DNA of 64,000 nucleotides from an uncultured Collinsella sp. (GCA_902493895.1 CABUQW010000006.1:1-64000), one strand, 5' to 3'; shown: positions 35,051 through 44,216, counted from the stretch's first letter. The notes: generated by a model from the letters alone, not told the origin. Numbers and translations: made by a program.

Positions 35051-35108
35051 CCGGCAGTTAGGGGCGTTCCTAAACTGCCGGCAGAAAAGGAACGTCCCTA
35101 ACTGCCGG
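35051..35108. repeat. palindromic repeat, right copy
   Basis: GGCAGTTAGGGGCGTTCCT (35053-35071) is inverted at 35088-35106, with a 16-base spacer AAACTGCCGGCAGAAA. It differs from the left copy at few positions. Confidence 0.8.
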
Positions 35109-35110
35109 AT

Positions 35111-35154
35111 AAAAAACGAGCGAGGATTTTGAGGTCCTCGCTCGTTTTTGTTTT
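35111..35154. terminator. bidirectional terminator between zinc-ribbon gene and topA
   Basis: CGAGCGAGGA pairs with TCCTCGCTCG, with a T-rich tract (TTTTTGTTTT) on the plus strand and TTTTTTATC on the minus strand. It serves both convergent genes. Confidence 0.9.
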
Positions 35155-35176
35155 AGGTGATGTTTCGACCGTGCGG

Positions 35177-37786
35177 CTACTTGTCGGCAGCAGTCTTTTT
35201 GGTAGTCGACTTCTTGGCCGTCGTCTTTTTGGCGGTCGTCTTCTTGGCAGCAGTCTTCTTTGCCGCCGTCGTCTTCTTGGCCGCCGTCGTCTTCTTGGCC
35301 GTGCTCGCCTTAGTCGTGGTCTTGCGGCCGCGGGCGGGCTTCTTCTCCTTGGTCGGGCAGTCCATGTTGACGCAGATACGCCACGGGCCGCGCGCCGTGT
35401 TGACCACCACGATGGGGGCGCCGCACTCGGGGCAAGTCTCGCCCGTCGCCTCAAGCTTGCCGCGCGCCGGCAGCGGATAGCTCACGCCGCAATCGTCATA
35501 GTTGGTGCAGCGGATAAAGCGCTTGCCGCTCTTTTCGCTCTTGTGCGCGATCAGGTCGCCATGGCGTCCTGCCTCGGCGCACACCTTGCACTCGCCCACC
35601 TTAAGGTCGGGCTCGTAATTTGTGGGGCACGTGGGGTTCACGCAAATCTCGAAGGCCTTCTGGCGGAACGGCTGGCACTTAATGCGCGGCGCGCCGCACT
35701 CGGGGCACACGGCCGCCTCGCCCTCGAGCGGGCTTACCTTGACGCCGCTCGGCACCGGATAGGTCACGTCGCAGTCGGGCCAGCCCATGCAGCCAATGAA
35801 GCTGCCGCGGGTCTTGGCGCTCGTCTTCATAACCAGGTCCTTGCCGCACTTGGGGCAGGCGCCCACGCGCGCATCGGCTGTGACGGCGTCGCTGATGGCG
35901 TCGCCCAGCTCCTGCGTGTGCTTGAGCAGCTCGTCGAGCACGCCGGCCAGCAGCGCGCGCGAGTGCGTCACAACATGCTCTTCGGTGTCCTCGCCGCGCT
36001 CCACACGGGTCATATCGCCATCGAGCTCGCTGGTCATATCGGGGCTCGTGATGCGCGGGGCAAACTGCGTCAGCGCGTCGATGATGGCGATACCCAGCTG
36101 GCTCGGCTCAACGGGATCATTTTTGAGATAGCGCACGGCGTACAAACGCTCGATGATGCTCGCACGCGTGGACTTGGTGCCCAGGCCGCGCTTCTCCATC
36201 TCCTGCACGAGCTTGCCCTGGCTGTAGCGCGCGGGCGGCTCGGTCTGTTTGGCCTCGAGCTTAATGTCGAACACGTCGACCGTATCACCCTGCTCCAGCG
36301 GCGGCATCTGCTCGTCGCGCTTAAGGCCGTACGGATAGGCCTCGCGGAAGCCAGGGGTCACGAGCACATCGCCCGAAGCCACGAACGGCTCACCGTTCAC
36401 GTCGAGCTCGAGCTTGGTGTTCTCGATGGTCGCAGGACCCATAAGCGTCGCCAGGAAGCGGCGGGCGATGAGGTCGTAGAGCTTGCGTTGGCCGCCGTCG
36501 AGCGTGGACGGATCGCCCTCGCCCGTAGGATAGATAGGCGGGTGATCGGTGGTCTCGACCTTGCCGCGCGTGGGCTTCATGGGACCGGCGAGCACCTTTT
36601 TGCACACGGGTGCCAGCGCCGGGTTGATCTTTGCCAGGTCGCTCACCACGGCGCCCAGATCGAGCGTCGCAGGGTACACGGTATTGTCGACACGCGGGTA
36701 GCTGATGAGACCGGCCATGTAGAGGGACTCGGCGATGCGCATCGTACGCGCAGGCGAGATACCCTCGGCCGCGGCGGCAGCCTGCAGCGAGGTCGTCGCA
36801 AACGGCGTGGGCGGCTGCTGCTTACGCGAGCGCTTGGTCACCGCGGCAACGGTCGCCGTCGCGACACCGTCGACGTGACCATACGCCGTCTCGGCAGCAT
36901 CCTTGTCGGTAAAGCGCGCCGTCTTGTGCGCAATCTTAAAGCGGTCGTCCTCGGCGGCGCCCTGCGCGGCACCCATGCCGCGAATCTGCCAATAGTCCTC
37001 GGGCACAAACGCCATGCGCTCGCGCTCGCGCTCGACCACCAGGGCGAGCGTCGGCGTCTGCACGCGGCCGGCAGAGCGCACGTTACCAAAGCCGCCGAAC
37101 TTGGCGAGCGTCAGATAGCGCGTGAGCACCGCGCCCCAAATGAGGTCGATGTGCTGGCGGCTCTCGCCGGCGTCGGCCAGGTTCTGGTCGAGTGAGACGA
37201 GATTATCGAAGGCGTGCGTGATCTCGGCCTTGGTAAACGAAGAGTATTGGGCGCGGGCAACCGGCAAGTCGGGCGCCACCTCACGCACCTTGTTGAGGGC
37301 GTCCGAACCGATCAGCTCGCCCTCGCGGTCAAAGTCCGTGGCGATGATGACGCTGTCGGACTTCTTAGCCAGGTTCTTGAGCGAACGAATGAGCTCCTTC
37401 TCGGCCGGTAGCTTAATGACGGGTGCCCAGGTGAGATAAGGCAGGCTCTCGAGCTTCCAGCCCTTAATGGAAATGCCGTCGGCAAGGAACGGCTTGCGCT
37501 TGGTGTCGTACGGCGGGCGGGCCAGGCCATCGGGCATATCGGCCGGCAGCATCTCACCGTCCTCGGTCACCGAATACCAACCCAGCTTTTTATCGAACAG
37601 CACGCTGTCGCAAAAATCGGGCGCAAGGATGTGACCGGCAAGACCGATCGTCACGCACTCCTCGCCCTTCCACTCAAAACGGTAGATGGCGGTGTTGTAC
37701 ACCTTGTCCTTTTTAGGCTTACCCGTGGACAGCCGCTCGGCGATCTGACGCGCGGCGTCGTTTTTCTCGGCGATGATGAGCTTCAA
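35177..37786 (-). CDS. topA: DNA topoisomerase I, type IA (archaeal-like) with zinc ribbons and Lys-rich tail
   Basis: 869 residues. Relaxes negatively supercoiled DNA. Toprim domain LIIAEKNDAARQIAERL and DFDREGE (151-157); active-site tyrosine in GLISYPRVDN (Tyr 363), where the SYPR form resembles archaeal rather than Escherichia TopA (TYMRTDS). Four C-terminal zinc-ribbon units follow (CPKCGK..CMGWPDC, CPECG..C, CKVC..C, CPECG..C), then a ~55-residue AKKTT-type lysine tail like that of mycobacterial TopA, which helps DNA binding. The start is TTG 37786 with AGGAG upstream. It lies 54 bases after hypB. Confidence 0.9.
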   Translation of the reverse strand: MKLIIAEKNDAARQIAERLSTGKPKKDKVYNTAIYRFEWKGEECVTIGLAGHILAPDFCDSVLFDKKLGWYSVTEDGEMLPADMPDGLARPPYDTKRKPFLADGISIKGWKLESLPYLTWAPVIKLPAEKELIRSLKNLAKKSDSVIIATDFDREGELIGSDALNKVREVAPDLPVARAQYSSFTKAEITHAFDNLVSLDQNLADAGESRQHIDLIWGAVLTRYLTLAKFGGFGNVRSAGRVQTPTLALVVERERERMAFVPEDYWQIRGMGAAQGAAEDDRFKIAHKTARFTDKDAAETAYGHVDGVATATVAAVTKRSRKQQPPTPFATTSLQAAAAAEGISPARTMRIAESLYMAGLISYPRVDNTVYPATLDLGAVVSDLAKINPALAPVCKKVLAGPMKPTRGKVETTDHPPIYPTGEGDPSTLDGGQRKLYDLIARRFLATLMGPATIENTKLELDVNGEPFVASGDVLVTPGFREAYPYGLKRDEQMPPLEQGDTVDVFDIKLEAKQTEPPARYSQGKLVQEMEKRGLGTKSTRASIIERLYAVRYLKNDPVEPSQLGIAIIDALTQFAPRITSPDMTSELDGDMTRVERGEDTEEHVVTHSRALLAGVLDELLKHTQELGDAISDAVTADARVGACPKCGKDLVMKTSAKTRGSFIGCMGWPDCDVTYPVPSGVKVSPLEGEAAVCPECGAPRIKCQPFRQKAFEICVNPTCPTNYEPDLKVGECKVCAEAGRHGDLIAHKSEKSGKRFIRCTNYDDCGVSYPLPARGKLEATGETCPECGAPIVVVNTARGPWRICVNMDCPTKEKKPARGRKTTTKASTAKKTTAAKKTTAAKKTAAKKTTAKKTTAKKSTTKKTAADK

Positions 37787-37840
37787 AAGAGGCTCCTATC
37801 TCGTATCTCTGCGGCTACGCCCGCCCGTATGGCGGCCGAC

Positions 37841-38524
37841 TTACGCCCTTGCTTGCTCAATCTGCCCGATGAGCCAATCGCACCAGGCATCCATGCCCTC
37901 GCCCTTGCGCGCGCTCACGGCAAACCGCGGCGCCTGCGGATTGAGGTCATCGAGTGTCTTAGTATACCTATCCATGTCAAAATCGAAAGCCGGGGCCACA
38001 TCGACCTTGTTGAGCAGCTGCGCGCCGGCGTGTTGGAAGATGCCCGGGTACTTGATGGGCTTGTCGTCGCCCTCGGGCACAGAGAGGATCATGATGGACA
38101 GGTTCTCACCCAGGTCAAAGTCGACCGGGCAGACCAGGTTGCCCACGTTTTCGATAAAGATGACGTCAATGTTTTCCAGACCCACAGCCTGGTCAAACGC
38201 GTCAACGGCCTCCATGATCATGTTGCCCTCGAGGTGACACAGGCCGCCCGTGTTGATCTGGATGGCAGGCATGCCGGCTTCCTTCATGGTGATGGCGTCG
38301 ACGTCCGAGGCGATATCGCCCTCGATGACGGCGCAACGCAAGCCCGCCTTGTCGCGCAGGCGCTCGTTGGTGCCCAGAATCGTAGTGGTTTTGCCCGAGC
38401 CAGGGCTCGAAAGCACATTGATCACATAGGTGTTTGTCTCTTTAAATCGCTGACGTAGCTGATCTGCCAGGCGCTCGTTGCGCGACAGGATCGGCGACGC
38501 GATATCAATCGTTTTCTCAGCCAT
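37841..38524 (-). CDS. hypB: hydrogenase nickel incorporation GTPase HypB
   Basis: 227 residues. A SIMIBI GTPase that delivers nickel to [NiFe] hydrogenase (or urease-like enzymes). P-loop SSPGSGKTT (39-47), the GTP-dependent switch EGDIASDVDA, the metal-site segment NTGGLCHLEGNM, and NKVD for guanine binding. It lacks the N-terminal His-rich nickel-storage stretch of many HypB proteins. AAGGAG precedes ATG 38524. Part of tatA-tatC-hypA-hypB. Confidence 0.93.
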   Translation of the reverse strand: MAEKTIDIASPILSRNERLADQLRQRFKETNTYVINVLSSPGSGKTTTILGTNERLRDKAGLRCAVIEGDIASDVDAITMKEAGMPAIQINTGGLCHLEGNMIMEAVDAFDQAVGLENIDVIFIENVGNLVCPVDFDLGENLSIMILSVPEGDDKPIKYPGIFQHAGAQLLNKVDVAPAFDFDMDRYTKTLDDLNPQAPRFAVSARKGEGMDAWCDWLIGQIEQARA

Positions 38525-38579
38525 ACTTAGCGCTCCTTAATTTGGCCCCTTTATACCCCATCACCAGATGGCTAGCGGG

Positions 38580-38936
38580 CTAATCGTCGGGGGTTTCGAT
38601 TTCGATACTGGCGATGTCGAGCTCGCGGCCGTGCAGCAGGCGCACGTTGGCGCCGCCACATTGAGGGCAGCGGCAATGGAAACGGTCGTGATCGAAGACC
38701 TCACCGCAGTCCTGGCACTCGCTTTGTGGATGGACCTCCTCCACGGCAAGCTCGCAGCCGCGCGTGAGCGGGTCCTCGTCGCGAAATGTCTCCCATGCAA
38801 AGTCGAGTGCCTCGCGCACGACCTCGGTCATATCCCCGATACGCAGCGTTACCAAAACGGCGCGCGAGGCCCCCGCCCCACGCGCCGCGCGAATCACTGT
38901 ATCGAGTATGCCGTTGACAATGCCAACCTCGTGCAT
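38580..38936 (-). CDS. hypA: hydrogenase nickel insertion/zinc protein HypA
   Basis: 118 residues. It starts MHEVGI, where His 2 is the nickel ligand, and has the zinc loop SECQDCGEVFDHDRFHCRCPQCGG. It partners with HypB, encoded 55 bases downstream. Start 6 bases after tatC, with GAGGAG upstream. Confidence 0.94.
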   Translation of the reverse strand: MHEVGIVNGILDTVIRAARGAGASRAVLVTLRIGDMTEVVREALDFAWETFRDEDPLTRGCELAVEEVHPQSECQDCGEVFDHDRFHCRCPQCGGANVRLLHGRELDIASIEIETPDD

Positions 38937-38942
38937 ACCGAT

Positions 38943-39734
38943 TTACTCCTCGTCGTCCTCGTCGTCCGAGAACAGGTCCAGACGACTCACGAACAAGCCC
39001 TCCTTGCCCTCGCGCGCGGTAATGACCACACGGGCGATGGCAAGCGAAATCTCGTAAAGCGAGAGCAGGGCGCCATACATGAGGCCGAGCGTAACGGGCG
39101 AGCCGTCAGGCGTAATCACAGCCGAGCCCACAAGCAGGCCAACGTATACGTAACGCCAGGCACCGCGGAAAGCAGCGTAGGACACGATGTGGAAGACGGA
39201 CAGGTAGAAGATGATGAGCGGCAGCTCAAACGCCACGCCAAAGCCGATCATAAAGAGCAGCTCCATGTTGACGTAGTTCTCCAGATCGGGCAGCGCCGTA
39301 GCGACGGCCGAGGTCTCGCCGATGAGCCACTCAAAGCCCGCAGGAATGATGATGAAATAGCAGAAAATGGCGCCCAGGAAGAACAACACCGTCGAGGCGA
39401 GCACCGTGGGCACGACCCACTTGCGCTCGTTGGGGCGAAGCGCCGGCAGGAAAAACGCCAGAATCTGCCAGATGATCATGGGCGTGCACATGACCACGGC
39501 CATCTTGATGGCCAGCGAGAAGCGCAAGCCAAAGCCGCCGAGCGTGGTAGTGATGTAGAACTTACCGTCCGGCACAAAGGAGCGGATGGGATCTTCCAGG
39601 ATGTCGAGCACAACAGGCGTGGCGAAATACAGCACGATAGCGGCGGCAAACACCGACACGACCACGATGGTCAGGCGGCGACGGAGCTCTCCCAGGTGAT
39701 CGAAGAGCGGCATACGCGCAGGTCCGATAGGCAT
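38943..39734 (-). CDS. tatC: twin-arginine translocase TatC
   Basis: 263 residues with six membrane helices. Family segments are LFDHLGELRRRLTIV at the N-terminus, and PTVLASTVLFFLGAIFCYFIIIPAGFEWL and FGVAFELPLIIFYLSVFHIVSY in the helices. The end is acidic (DDEDDEE). It receives folded proteins with RR signals, as some hydrogenases are. The start overlaps the tatA stop as TAATG. Confidence 0.95.
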   Translation of the reverse strand: MPIGPARMPLFDHLGELRRRLTIVVVSVFAAAIVLYFATPVVLDILEDPIRSFVPDGKFYITTTLGGFGLRFSLAIKMAVVMCTPMIIWQILAFFLPALRPNERKWVVPTVLASTVLFFLGAIFCYFIIIPAGFEWLIGETSAVATALPDLENYVNMELLFMIGFGVAFELPLIIFYLSVFHIVSYAAFRGAWRYVYVGLLVGSAVITPDGSPVTLGLMYGALLSLYEISLAIARVVITAREGKEGLFVSRLDLFSDDEDDEE

Positions 39735-40321
39735 TACTCATCGCCTCCCTTCGGGGCGTCGGCGGCAGCGGCGTCGTCCTCGGCCTCGAGCTCGCGAGCG
39801 AGCTGGTCGACGACGGCCTTGCGCTTGCGGGGACGACGAGCGTAGAGGTCAGCCGTCGTGGGCTCTGCCGGCTCGGGCTTGGGCTCCGGCTCTGCAGCAG
39901 GCTCGGGCTCGACGGCGGCATCGGCAGGCTCGGCCTTGGCGGGCTCGGCGCTCTCGGCCTCATCAGCAGCGCCTTCGCCCTCGGTGGCACCCTCGCTCGC
40001 AGCCTTCTCGGCGGCAAGGCGGGCACGGCGCTCGGCAAAGGTCTCCTTCTTTGCGGGCGCGGCCGTCTCGACGGCATCCTCGTCCGCATCGGAATCGTCA
40101 TCGACGACAGCCTTCTTGGGCTTGACCGGAGCCGACGCGGCCTCGCTTACCGGATCGATGATCTCGGACTGAACAACGGCCGTCATCTTTTCCTGCGTCT
40201 CGCGGAACTGACGGATGGCACGGCCGATCGTGCGGCCCATCTGCGGGAGCTTATCCGGGCCAAACAGCAAAAAGCCGAAGACCACGATGATCGCGAGCTC
40301 ACCCTCTCCAATACCAAACAC
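39734..40321 (-). CDS. tatA: twin-arginine translocase subunit TatA/TatB
   Basis: 195 residues. It starts with the classic MFGIGEGELAIIVVFGFLLFGPDKLPQMGRTIGRAIRQFRE: short membrane helix, FGP hinge and amphipathic helix. The rest is a long, disordered Ala/Glu/Pro-rich tail ending in a basic region (RKRKAVVDQLAREL), longer than in typical TatA. GTG 40321 is the start by homology, with GGAGG upstream; longer frames reach 40366. Only one TatA/B-like gene is seen here. Confidence 0.92.
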   Translation of the reverse strand: MFGIGEGELAIIVVFGFLLFGPDKLPQMGRTIGRAIRQFRETQEKMTAVVQSEIIDPVSEAASAPVKPKKAVVDDDSDADEDAVETAAPAKKETFAERRARLAAEKAASEGATEGEGAADEAESAEPAKAEPADAAVEPEPAAEPEPKPEPAEPTTADLYARRPRKRKAVVDQLARELEAEDDAAAADAPKGGDE

Positions 40322-40474
40322 ACATACCTCCAAGGCTCGATGTGAGTCGAGCCCGCACCGCGCCATTCGGCCGGAACTCGTCTATTCATTCGGTCAAGTA
40401 TAGCGCCCGGACGCCAAAACGTCCGAGCGCATCACAAACATATGCCAAACGGCACGCCCTTTTGGGGGCAAAGA

Positions 40475-40789
40475 TTATGCCGCCGTGATCGAAATCTCCT
40501 GGTCGACGCCCAGCAGCTGAACCACGCGCATCACCGGGGGCTGCACATTAGTGCAGCTAAAGCGCTTACCGTGGTCGACCGCGTGGTGCGCGGCGCCCAC
40601 GAGCACGCCAATGCCCGTCGAATCGATGTAGCTCACCTGGGCAAAATCGAGCTCAACGGCCTCAGTGGGCTGCTCGAGCGCCAGGTCAATGGCATTGCGC
40701 AGGCTATCGGCGTTAGAGATATCGATCTCGCCGGTTACCTTAATGGTGTAGATCTCCGGTGTGGGGTTGGTGGAAATACCCAAATCCAT
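40475..40789 (-). CDS. STAS-domain anti-anti-sigma factor (SpoIIAA/RsbV-like)
   Basis: 104 residues, normal length. STAS fold with the phosphorylatable serine in VSYIDSTGIGVLV (Ser 57). Such proteins release a sigma factor by binding its kinase. No partner kinase or sigma factor is nearby, so its pathway is unknown here. AAGGAG precedes ATG 40789. Confidence 0.88.
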   Translation of the reverse strand: MDLGISTNPTPEIYTIKVTGEIDISNADSLRNAIDLALEQPTEAVELDFAQVSYIDSTGIGVLVGAAHHAVDHGKRFSCTNVQPPVMRVVQLLGVDQEISITAA

Positions 40790-40855
40790 GTATACGCTCC
40801 TTTACGTATCGAAAATGCGGATAGTACTGGGCGCGGACTTGCGGGGCCCTAGGCG

Positions 40856-42160
40856 TTAGGCGCGCTCGGCACGAGCGAGCTCGGCAGCGACGAGCTTGAC
40901 GGCCAGCACCAGCACATCGAGCGCGGCCTCCAGGTCCTCGACCGTGGGATAGCTCGGCGCGATGCGGATGTTGGTATCGCGCGGGTCCTTGCCATAGGGC
41001 CAGGTAGCACCGGCCGGCGTGAGCTTGACGCCCAGGTCGGCGCAAAGCGCAGCAACCTTCTGGGCCGAGCCCTCGGGACCATCGAAGCTTACAAAGTAGC
41101 CGCCGCGGGGGTGCGTCCAGGTGGCGCAGCCCGTGTCGCCCAATCCCTCGGTGAGCTTGCGCTCGACGGCCTCAAAGCGCGGGCGCAAAAACTCGGCATG
41201 CTTTTTCATGTGTTCCTTGACCGCCTCGATGGTGGGAAGGAAGCGCACGTGACGCAGCTGGTTGAGCTTATCGGCGCTGATAAGGCCGGCCTTCAGGCGC
41301 TTGGAGAACTCCGTGATAACCGCGGGGCTCGCACCGATAAAGCCGATGCCGGCGCCCGGGAAGGTGATCTTGGACGTCGAGGCGAATGCCACCACGCGAT
41401 CCTCGGTGCCCGCCGCGCGAGCGAGGTCGAAGATATTGGCGAGCTCGTCGGTCTCGTCGTACAGGTCGTGCACGCAGTAGGCGTTGTCCCAGAAGATGCG
41501 GAAATCGGGCGCGGCCGTGGGCATCTCGACCAGGCGACGCACGGTGTCCTCGCTAAAGGTGATGCCCGTGGGGTTGGAATACTTGGGCACGCACCAGATA
41601 CCCTTGATGGAATCGTCGGCGGCAACGAGGCGCTCGATCTCGTCCATGTCGGGGCCATTGTCGGTCATCGCGACGGGAACGTTCTCGATGCCCAGGTCGG
41701 CGGTGATGCCAAAGTGACGGTCGTAGCCGGGAACAGGGCACAGGAACTTGACTTTCTTGCCGTCGTGCGCGGCCTCGTAAGCCTCCCAGGGCTCGCTGCC
41801 GCACGAGCCGCAGCGCCAAAACATGCCGGCGATATCGTGCTCGATCAGAAGGCTCGACGAACCCAGTACGAGCGTCTGCTCGGCAGGGCAACCCAGGAAC
41901 TCCCCCGCCAGCTTGCGTGCCGAGGGAATGCCCTCAAAGCAGCCGTAGTTGGAGCAGTCGACGTTGCCGTCGTGCAGATCGGCGTCGGCATTGAGAATAT
42001 CGAGCATGGGTCGAGAGATGTCCACCTGGGAGGGCGACGGCTTGCCGCGGGCCATGTCGAGCGCCAGGCCCTTGGCCTTGACCTCGGCGACCTCGGCTTT
42101 GAGCGCCTCGATGGCGGCATCGAGTTCGGTGGTTTCCATCTTCTGGTAGATCGTCTGCAT
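40856..42160 (-). CDS. PLP-dependent aminotransferase, fold type I (MocR/aspartate aminotransferase subgroup)
   Basis: 434 residues. PLP-binding lysine in ASTSKITFPGAGIGF; the SNPTG motif in PKYSNPTGITF; WDNAYCVHDL for cofactor binding. The pattern LALDMARGKPSPSQVDISRPMLDIL is typical of the class annotated as aspartate aminotransferase-like. GAAAGG precedes the ATG at 42160. No neighbours of clear pathway; amino donor unknown. Confidence 0.9.
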   Translation of the reverse strand: MQTIYQKMETTELDAAIEALKAEVAEVKAKGLALDMARGKPSPSQVDISRPMLDILNADADLHDGNVDCSNYGCFEGIPSARKLAGEFLGCPAEQTLVLGSSSLLIEHDIAGMFWRCGSCGSEPWEAYEAAHDGKKVKFLCPVPGYDRHFGITADLGIENVPVAMTDNGPDMDEIERLVAADDSIKGIWCVPKYSNPTGITFSEDTVRRLVEMPTAAPDFRIFWDNAYCVHDLYDETDELANIFDLARAAGTEDRVVAFASTSKITFPGAGIGFIGASPAVITEFSKRLKAGLISADKLNQLRHVRFLPTIEAVKEHMKKHAEFLRPRFEAVERKLTEGLGDTGCATWTHPRGGYFVSFDGPEGSAQKVAALCADLGVKLTPAGATWPYGKDPRDTNIRIAPSYPTVEDLEAALDVLVLAVKLVAAELARAERA

Positions 42161-42309
42161 GGGTGCGACCTTTCGCGAAGCGGGACGTTGCAGTTCGTCT
42201 AAGTATAGACCGCCACCGCCGCAACGGCATGAAGCCGTGATAGATTAAGTTCATCGCAATGATTTACGAATCGCCGCGCATGCCGGCGTGGGGCGCCCAA
42301 GGAGGCACT

Positions 42310-42564
42310 ATGGAGTACGGATCGTTTCAGGCCGAGGAATTCGGCGACCTGCAGCGCCTGGTCGACGGGCTGTTTTACGACCGCCACGCCATCGACCGCC
42401 TGGATCTCATCGTGCAGGCCGAAATCTTGGACCTGGCGCCCGATCTCATGGAAATCGTCAACCTGCTACCGCCCGGCTATTACGACCGCCAGTCACTTTG
42501 CGACCAGCTCAACTCCGCCTTGGCCGCCCACGGCTGGGGCGCCGTCTACGGAACGGTGGAATAA
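42310..42564 (+). CDS. small conserved-looking protein, function unknown
   Basis: 84 residues, MEYGSFQAEEFGDLQRLVDGLFYDRHAIDRLDLIVQ at the start, ending in a GWGAVYGT motif. GGAGG lies upstream of ATG 42310. Helical and acidic, no signal peptide. Codon use is like its neighbours. Confidence 0.7.
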   Translation: MEYGSFQAEEFGDLQRLVDGLFYDRHAIDRLDLIVQAEILDLAPDLMEIVNLLPPGYYDRQSLCDQLNSALAAHGWGAVYGTVE

Positions 42565-42568
42565 GCCT

Positions 42569-42595
42569 AGTCATTTAAGAACGTCCCCATTGACT
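42569..42595. repeat. REP-like palindrome, AGTCATT type
   Basis: AGTCA and TGACT arms around ATTTAAGAACGTCCCC-like loop sequence. The same element, in the other orientation, appears twice at 59257 and 61446. Confidence 0.65.
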
Positions 42596-42633
42596 AAAAC
42601 GCCGCTTGTGATGGTGTCCACAGGCGGCGTTTT
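42596..42633. terminator. bidirectional terminator between small ORF and nhaA
   Basis: AAAACGCCGC pairs with GCGGCGTTTT, with extra pairing inside. Confidence 0.85.
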
Positions 42634-42650
42634 CAAACTTGTATATGCTT

Positions 42651-44009
42651 TTACTTGTCTTTGGGCGCGGGGTGTTTGCAGACCACGCTCATGTAGATCA
42701 TACCGAGCACGGCAGCGGTGACCGAACCGGCAAGGATGGCGGCCTTGGCAGCCAGAACCTCAAACTGGGCCGTCGGGAAGGCGAGGCCGCTGATGAGAAT
42801 CGACATGGTAAAGCCGATACCGCCCAGAATGCCCACACCAGCAATCATGTGCCAGTTAACGTTGTGCGGCAGCTCGCAGGCCTTGAGCTTGACCAAGGCG
42901 AACGTCATGCCAAAGATGCCGATCGGCTTGCCCAGCAGCATGCCAAAGTACACGCCGAGCGTCACCGGGTCGGTGAGCAGCGTGCTCATGTCCACGCCCA
43001 CCAGGCGAACCTGTGCGTTGACGAACGCGAAGATCGGCAGGATCACAAAGTTGACCGGCGTGGAGATCAGACGCTCCATGCGGATGAGCGGCGGGGTCAC
43101 GCGGTGCATGACGCGCTCGACCTTGGTGGTCGAGACGGTAAAGTCATGCTGGCCCAGGATGTGTGCCTCGTCGTCGTAGCGGTCGTCGAGCAGCGGCAGG
43201 CACTCGCCCAGCCAATCGGTGAGGCTATCGAGCTTAACGCCGCACTTGGCCGGAATGGTGAAGGCCAGGATGACGCCGGCGAGCGTGGCATGTACGCCAC
43301 TCTTGAACATGCAGAACCACAACAGCAGACCCAGTACCGAATACGGGGCAAGGCGGTAATGCTGCGTCTTGTTGAGCCACACGAGCGCGCAGGTCACAAG
43401 CGCGGCGGCGCCCAACCAAAACGGATTGGGGCTCTGACCGTAGAAAATGGCGATGGCGGCGATGGAGATGAGGTCGTCGGCGATGGCGAGCGTCGAGAAG
43501 AACACGCGCACGCCGTTGGGCACACGGTTGCCCAAAAGCGACAGCACGCCCAGTGCAAAGGCAATATCGGTTGCCATGGGGATGGCCCAGCCGTTGTGCG
43601 CGCCGGCATGGTTAAAGATCAGGTAGATGCAGGCGGGAACGACGACGCCGCCCACGGCCGCCAGCATGGGGAGCATGGCCTGGCGCGGGTTCTTGAGCTC
43701 GCCAACTGTCATCTCGTACTTAAGCTCAATGCCCACGAGTAAAAAGAAGATCGCCATGAGGAAGTCGTTGACGAAAAGCTCGACGGTGAGACCGGCCGTC
43801 AGGTTGCCCAGACCCACATACAGCGGGGTCTCCAAAAAATGATGGATAGCCTCGTAGGCATCGGTGTTGGCGCAAATGACGGCGGCGATGGCGGCGAAGA
43901 CCATGACGGCGGCGGAAATCGTGCCGTTCTCGGCGATGCGCTCCCAGATGTCGTGACGTTCAAAGCGCTTGCGCTCACGAACGTTGAACAGCTGCTCAGT
44001 TGCTGCCAT
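42651..44009 (-). CDS. nhaA: Na+/H+ antiporter NhaA
   Basis: 452 residues with about eleven to twelve membrane helices. It exports Na+ for H+ in response to pH and salt. Key aspartates sit in WAIPMATDIAFALGVLSLLGNRVP and LAIADDLISIAAIAIFY, matching the ATDIAFA and ADD motifs of NhaA. Internal loop (DRYDDEAHILGQHDFTVSTTKVERVMHR) is longer than in Escherichia. GAAAGGAG precedes ATG 44009, and a transcription attenuator-like hairpin lies in the leader. Confidence 0.94.
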   Translation of the reverse strand: MAATEQLFNVRERKRFERHDIWERIAENGTISAAVMVFAAIAAVICANTDAYEAIHHFLETPLYVGLGNLTAGLTVELFVNDFLMAIFFLLVGIELKYEMTVGELKNPRQAMLPMLAAVGGVVVPACIYLIFNHAGAHNGWAIPMATDIAFALGVLSLLGNRVPNGVRVFFSTLAIADDLISIAAIAIFYGQSPNPFWLGAAALVTCALVWLNKTQHYRLAPYSVLGLLLWFCMFKSGVHATLAGVILAFTIPAKCGVKLDSLTDWLGECLPLLDDRYDDEAHILGQHDFTVSTTKVERVMHRVTPPLIRMERLISTPVNFVILPIFAFVNAQVRLVGVDMSTLLTDPVTLGVYFGMLLGKPIGIFGMTFALVKLKACELPHNVNWHMIAGVGILGGIGFTMSILISGLAFPTAQFEVLAAKAAILAGSVTAAVLGMIYMSVVCKHPAPKDK

Positions 44010-44042
44010 GGGCGGCTCCTTTCACGGGATGGCTCCCGTCTT

Positions 44043-44078
44043 AAAAAAGCACGGCCCGCCCAAGTGGCGGCGCCGCGC
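44043..44078 (-). promoter_or_regulatory. terminator-like hairpin in the nhaA leader (attenuator candidate)
   Basis: On the minus strand GCGCGGCGCCGCC pairs with GGCGGGCCGTGC (one bulge, one wobble) and is followed by TTTTTT, a full intrinsic terminator 34 bases upstream of nhaA. A second hairpin (ACGGG/CCCGT) sits between it and the ribosome site. ppaC upstream already has its own terminator. Confidence 0.65.
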
Positions 44079-44216
44079 TCTAACGTATTACGCTTGCATC
44101 TAGCCTACCCTGCACGACAAGCATGCAGGCGTGGCCGAAAAGCGGAACCACAGGTTGAACATTATTTGCTCAACGGCGCGGGCACGCCTGTCCAAGAGAC
44201 GACGCGGCGCCGCGCA

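Noticed and set aside
35129..37195. 688-residue plus-strand ORF
   Set aside because: Antisense shadow of topA; the sense protein has clear toprim, active tyrosine and zinc ribbons.
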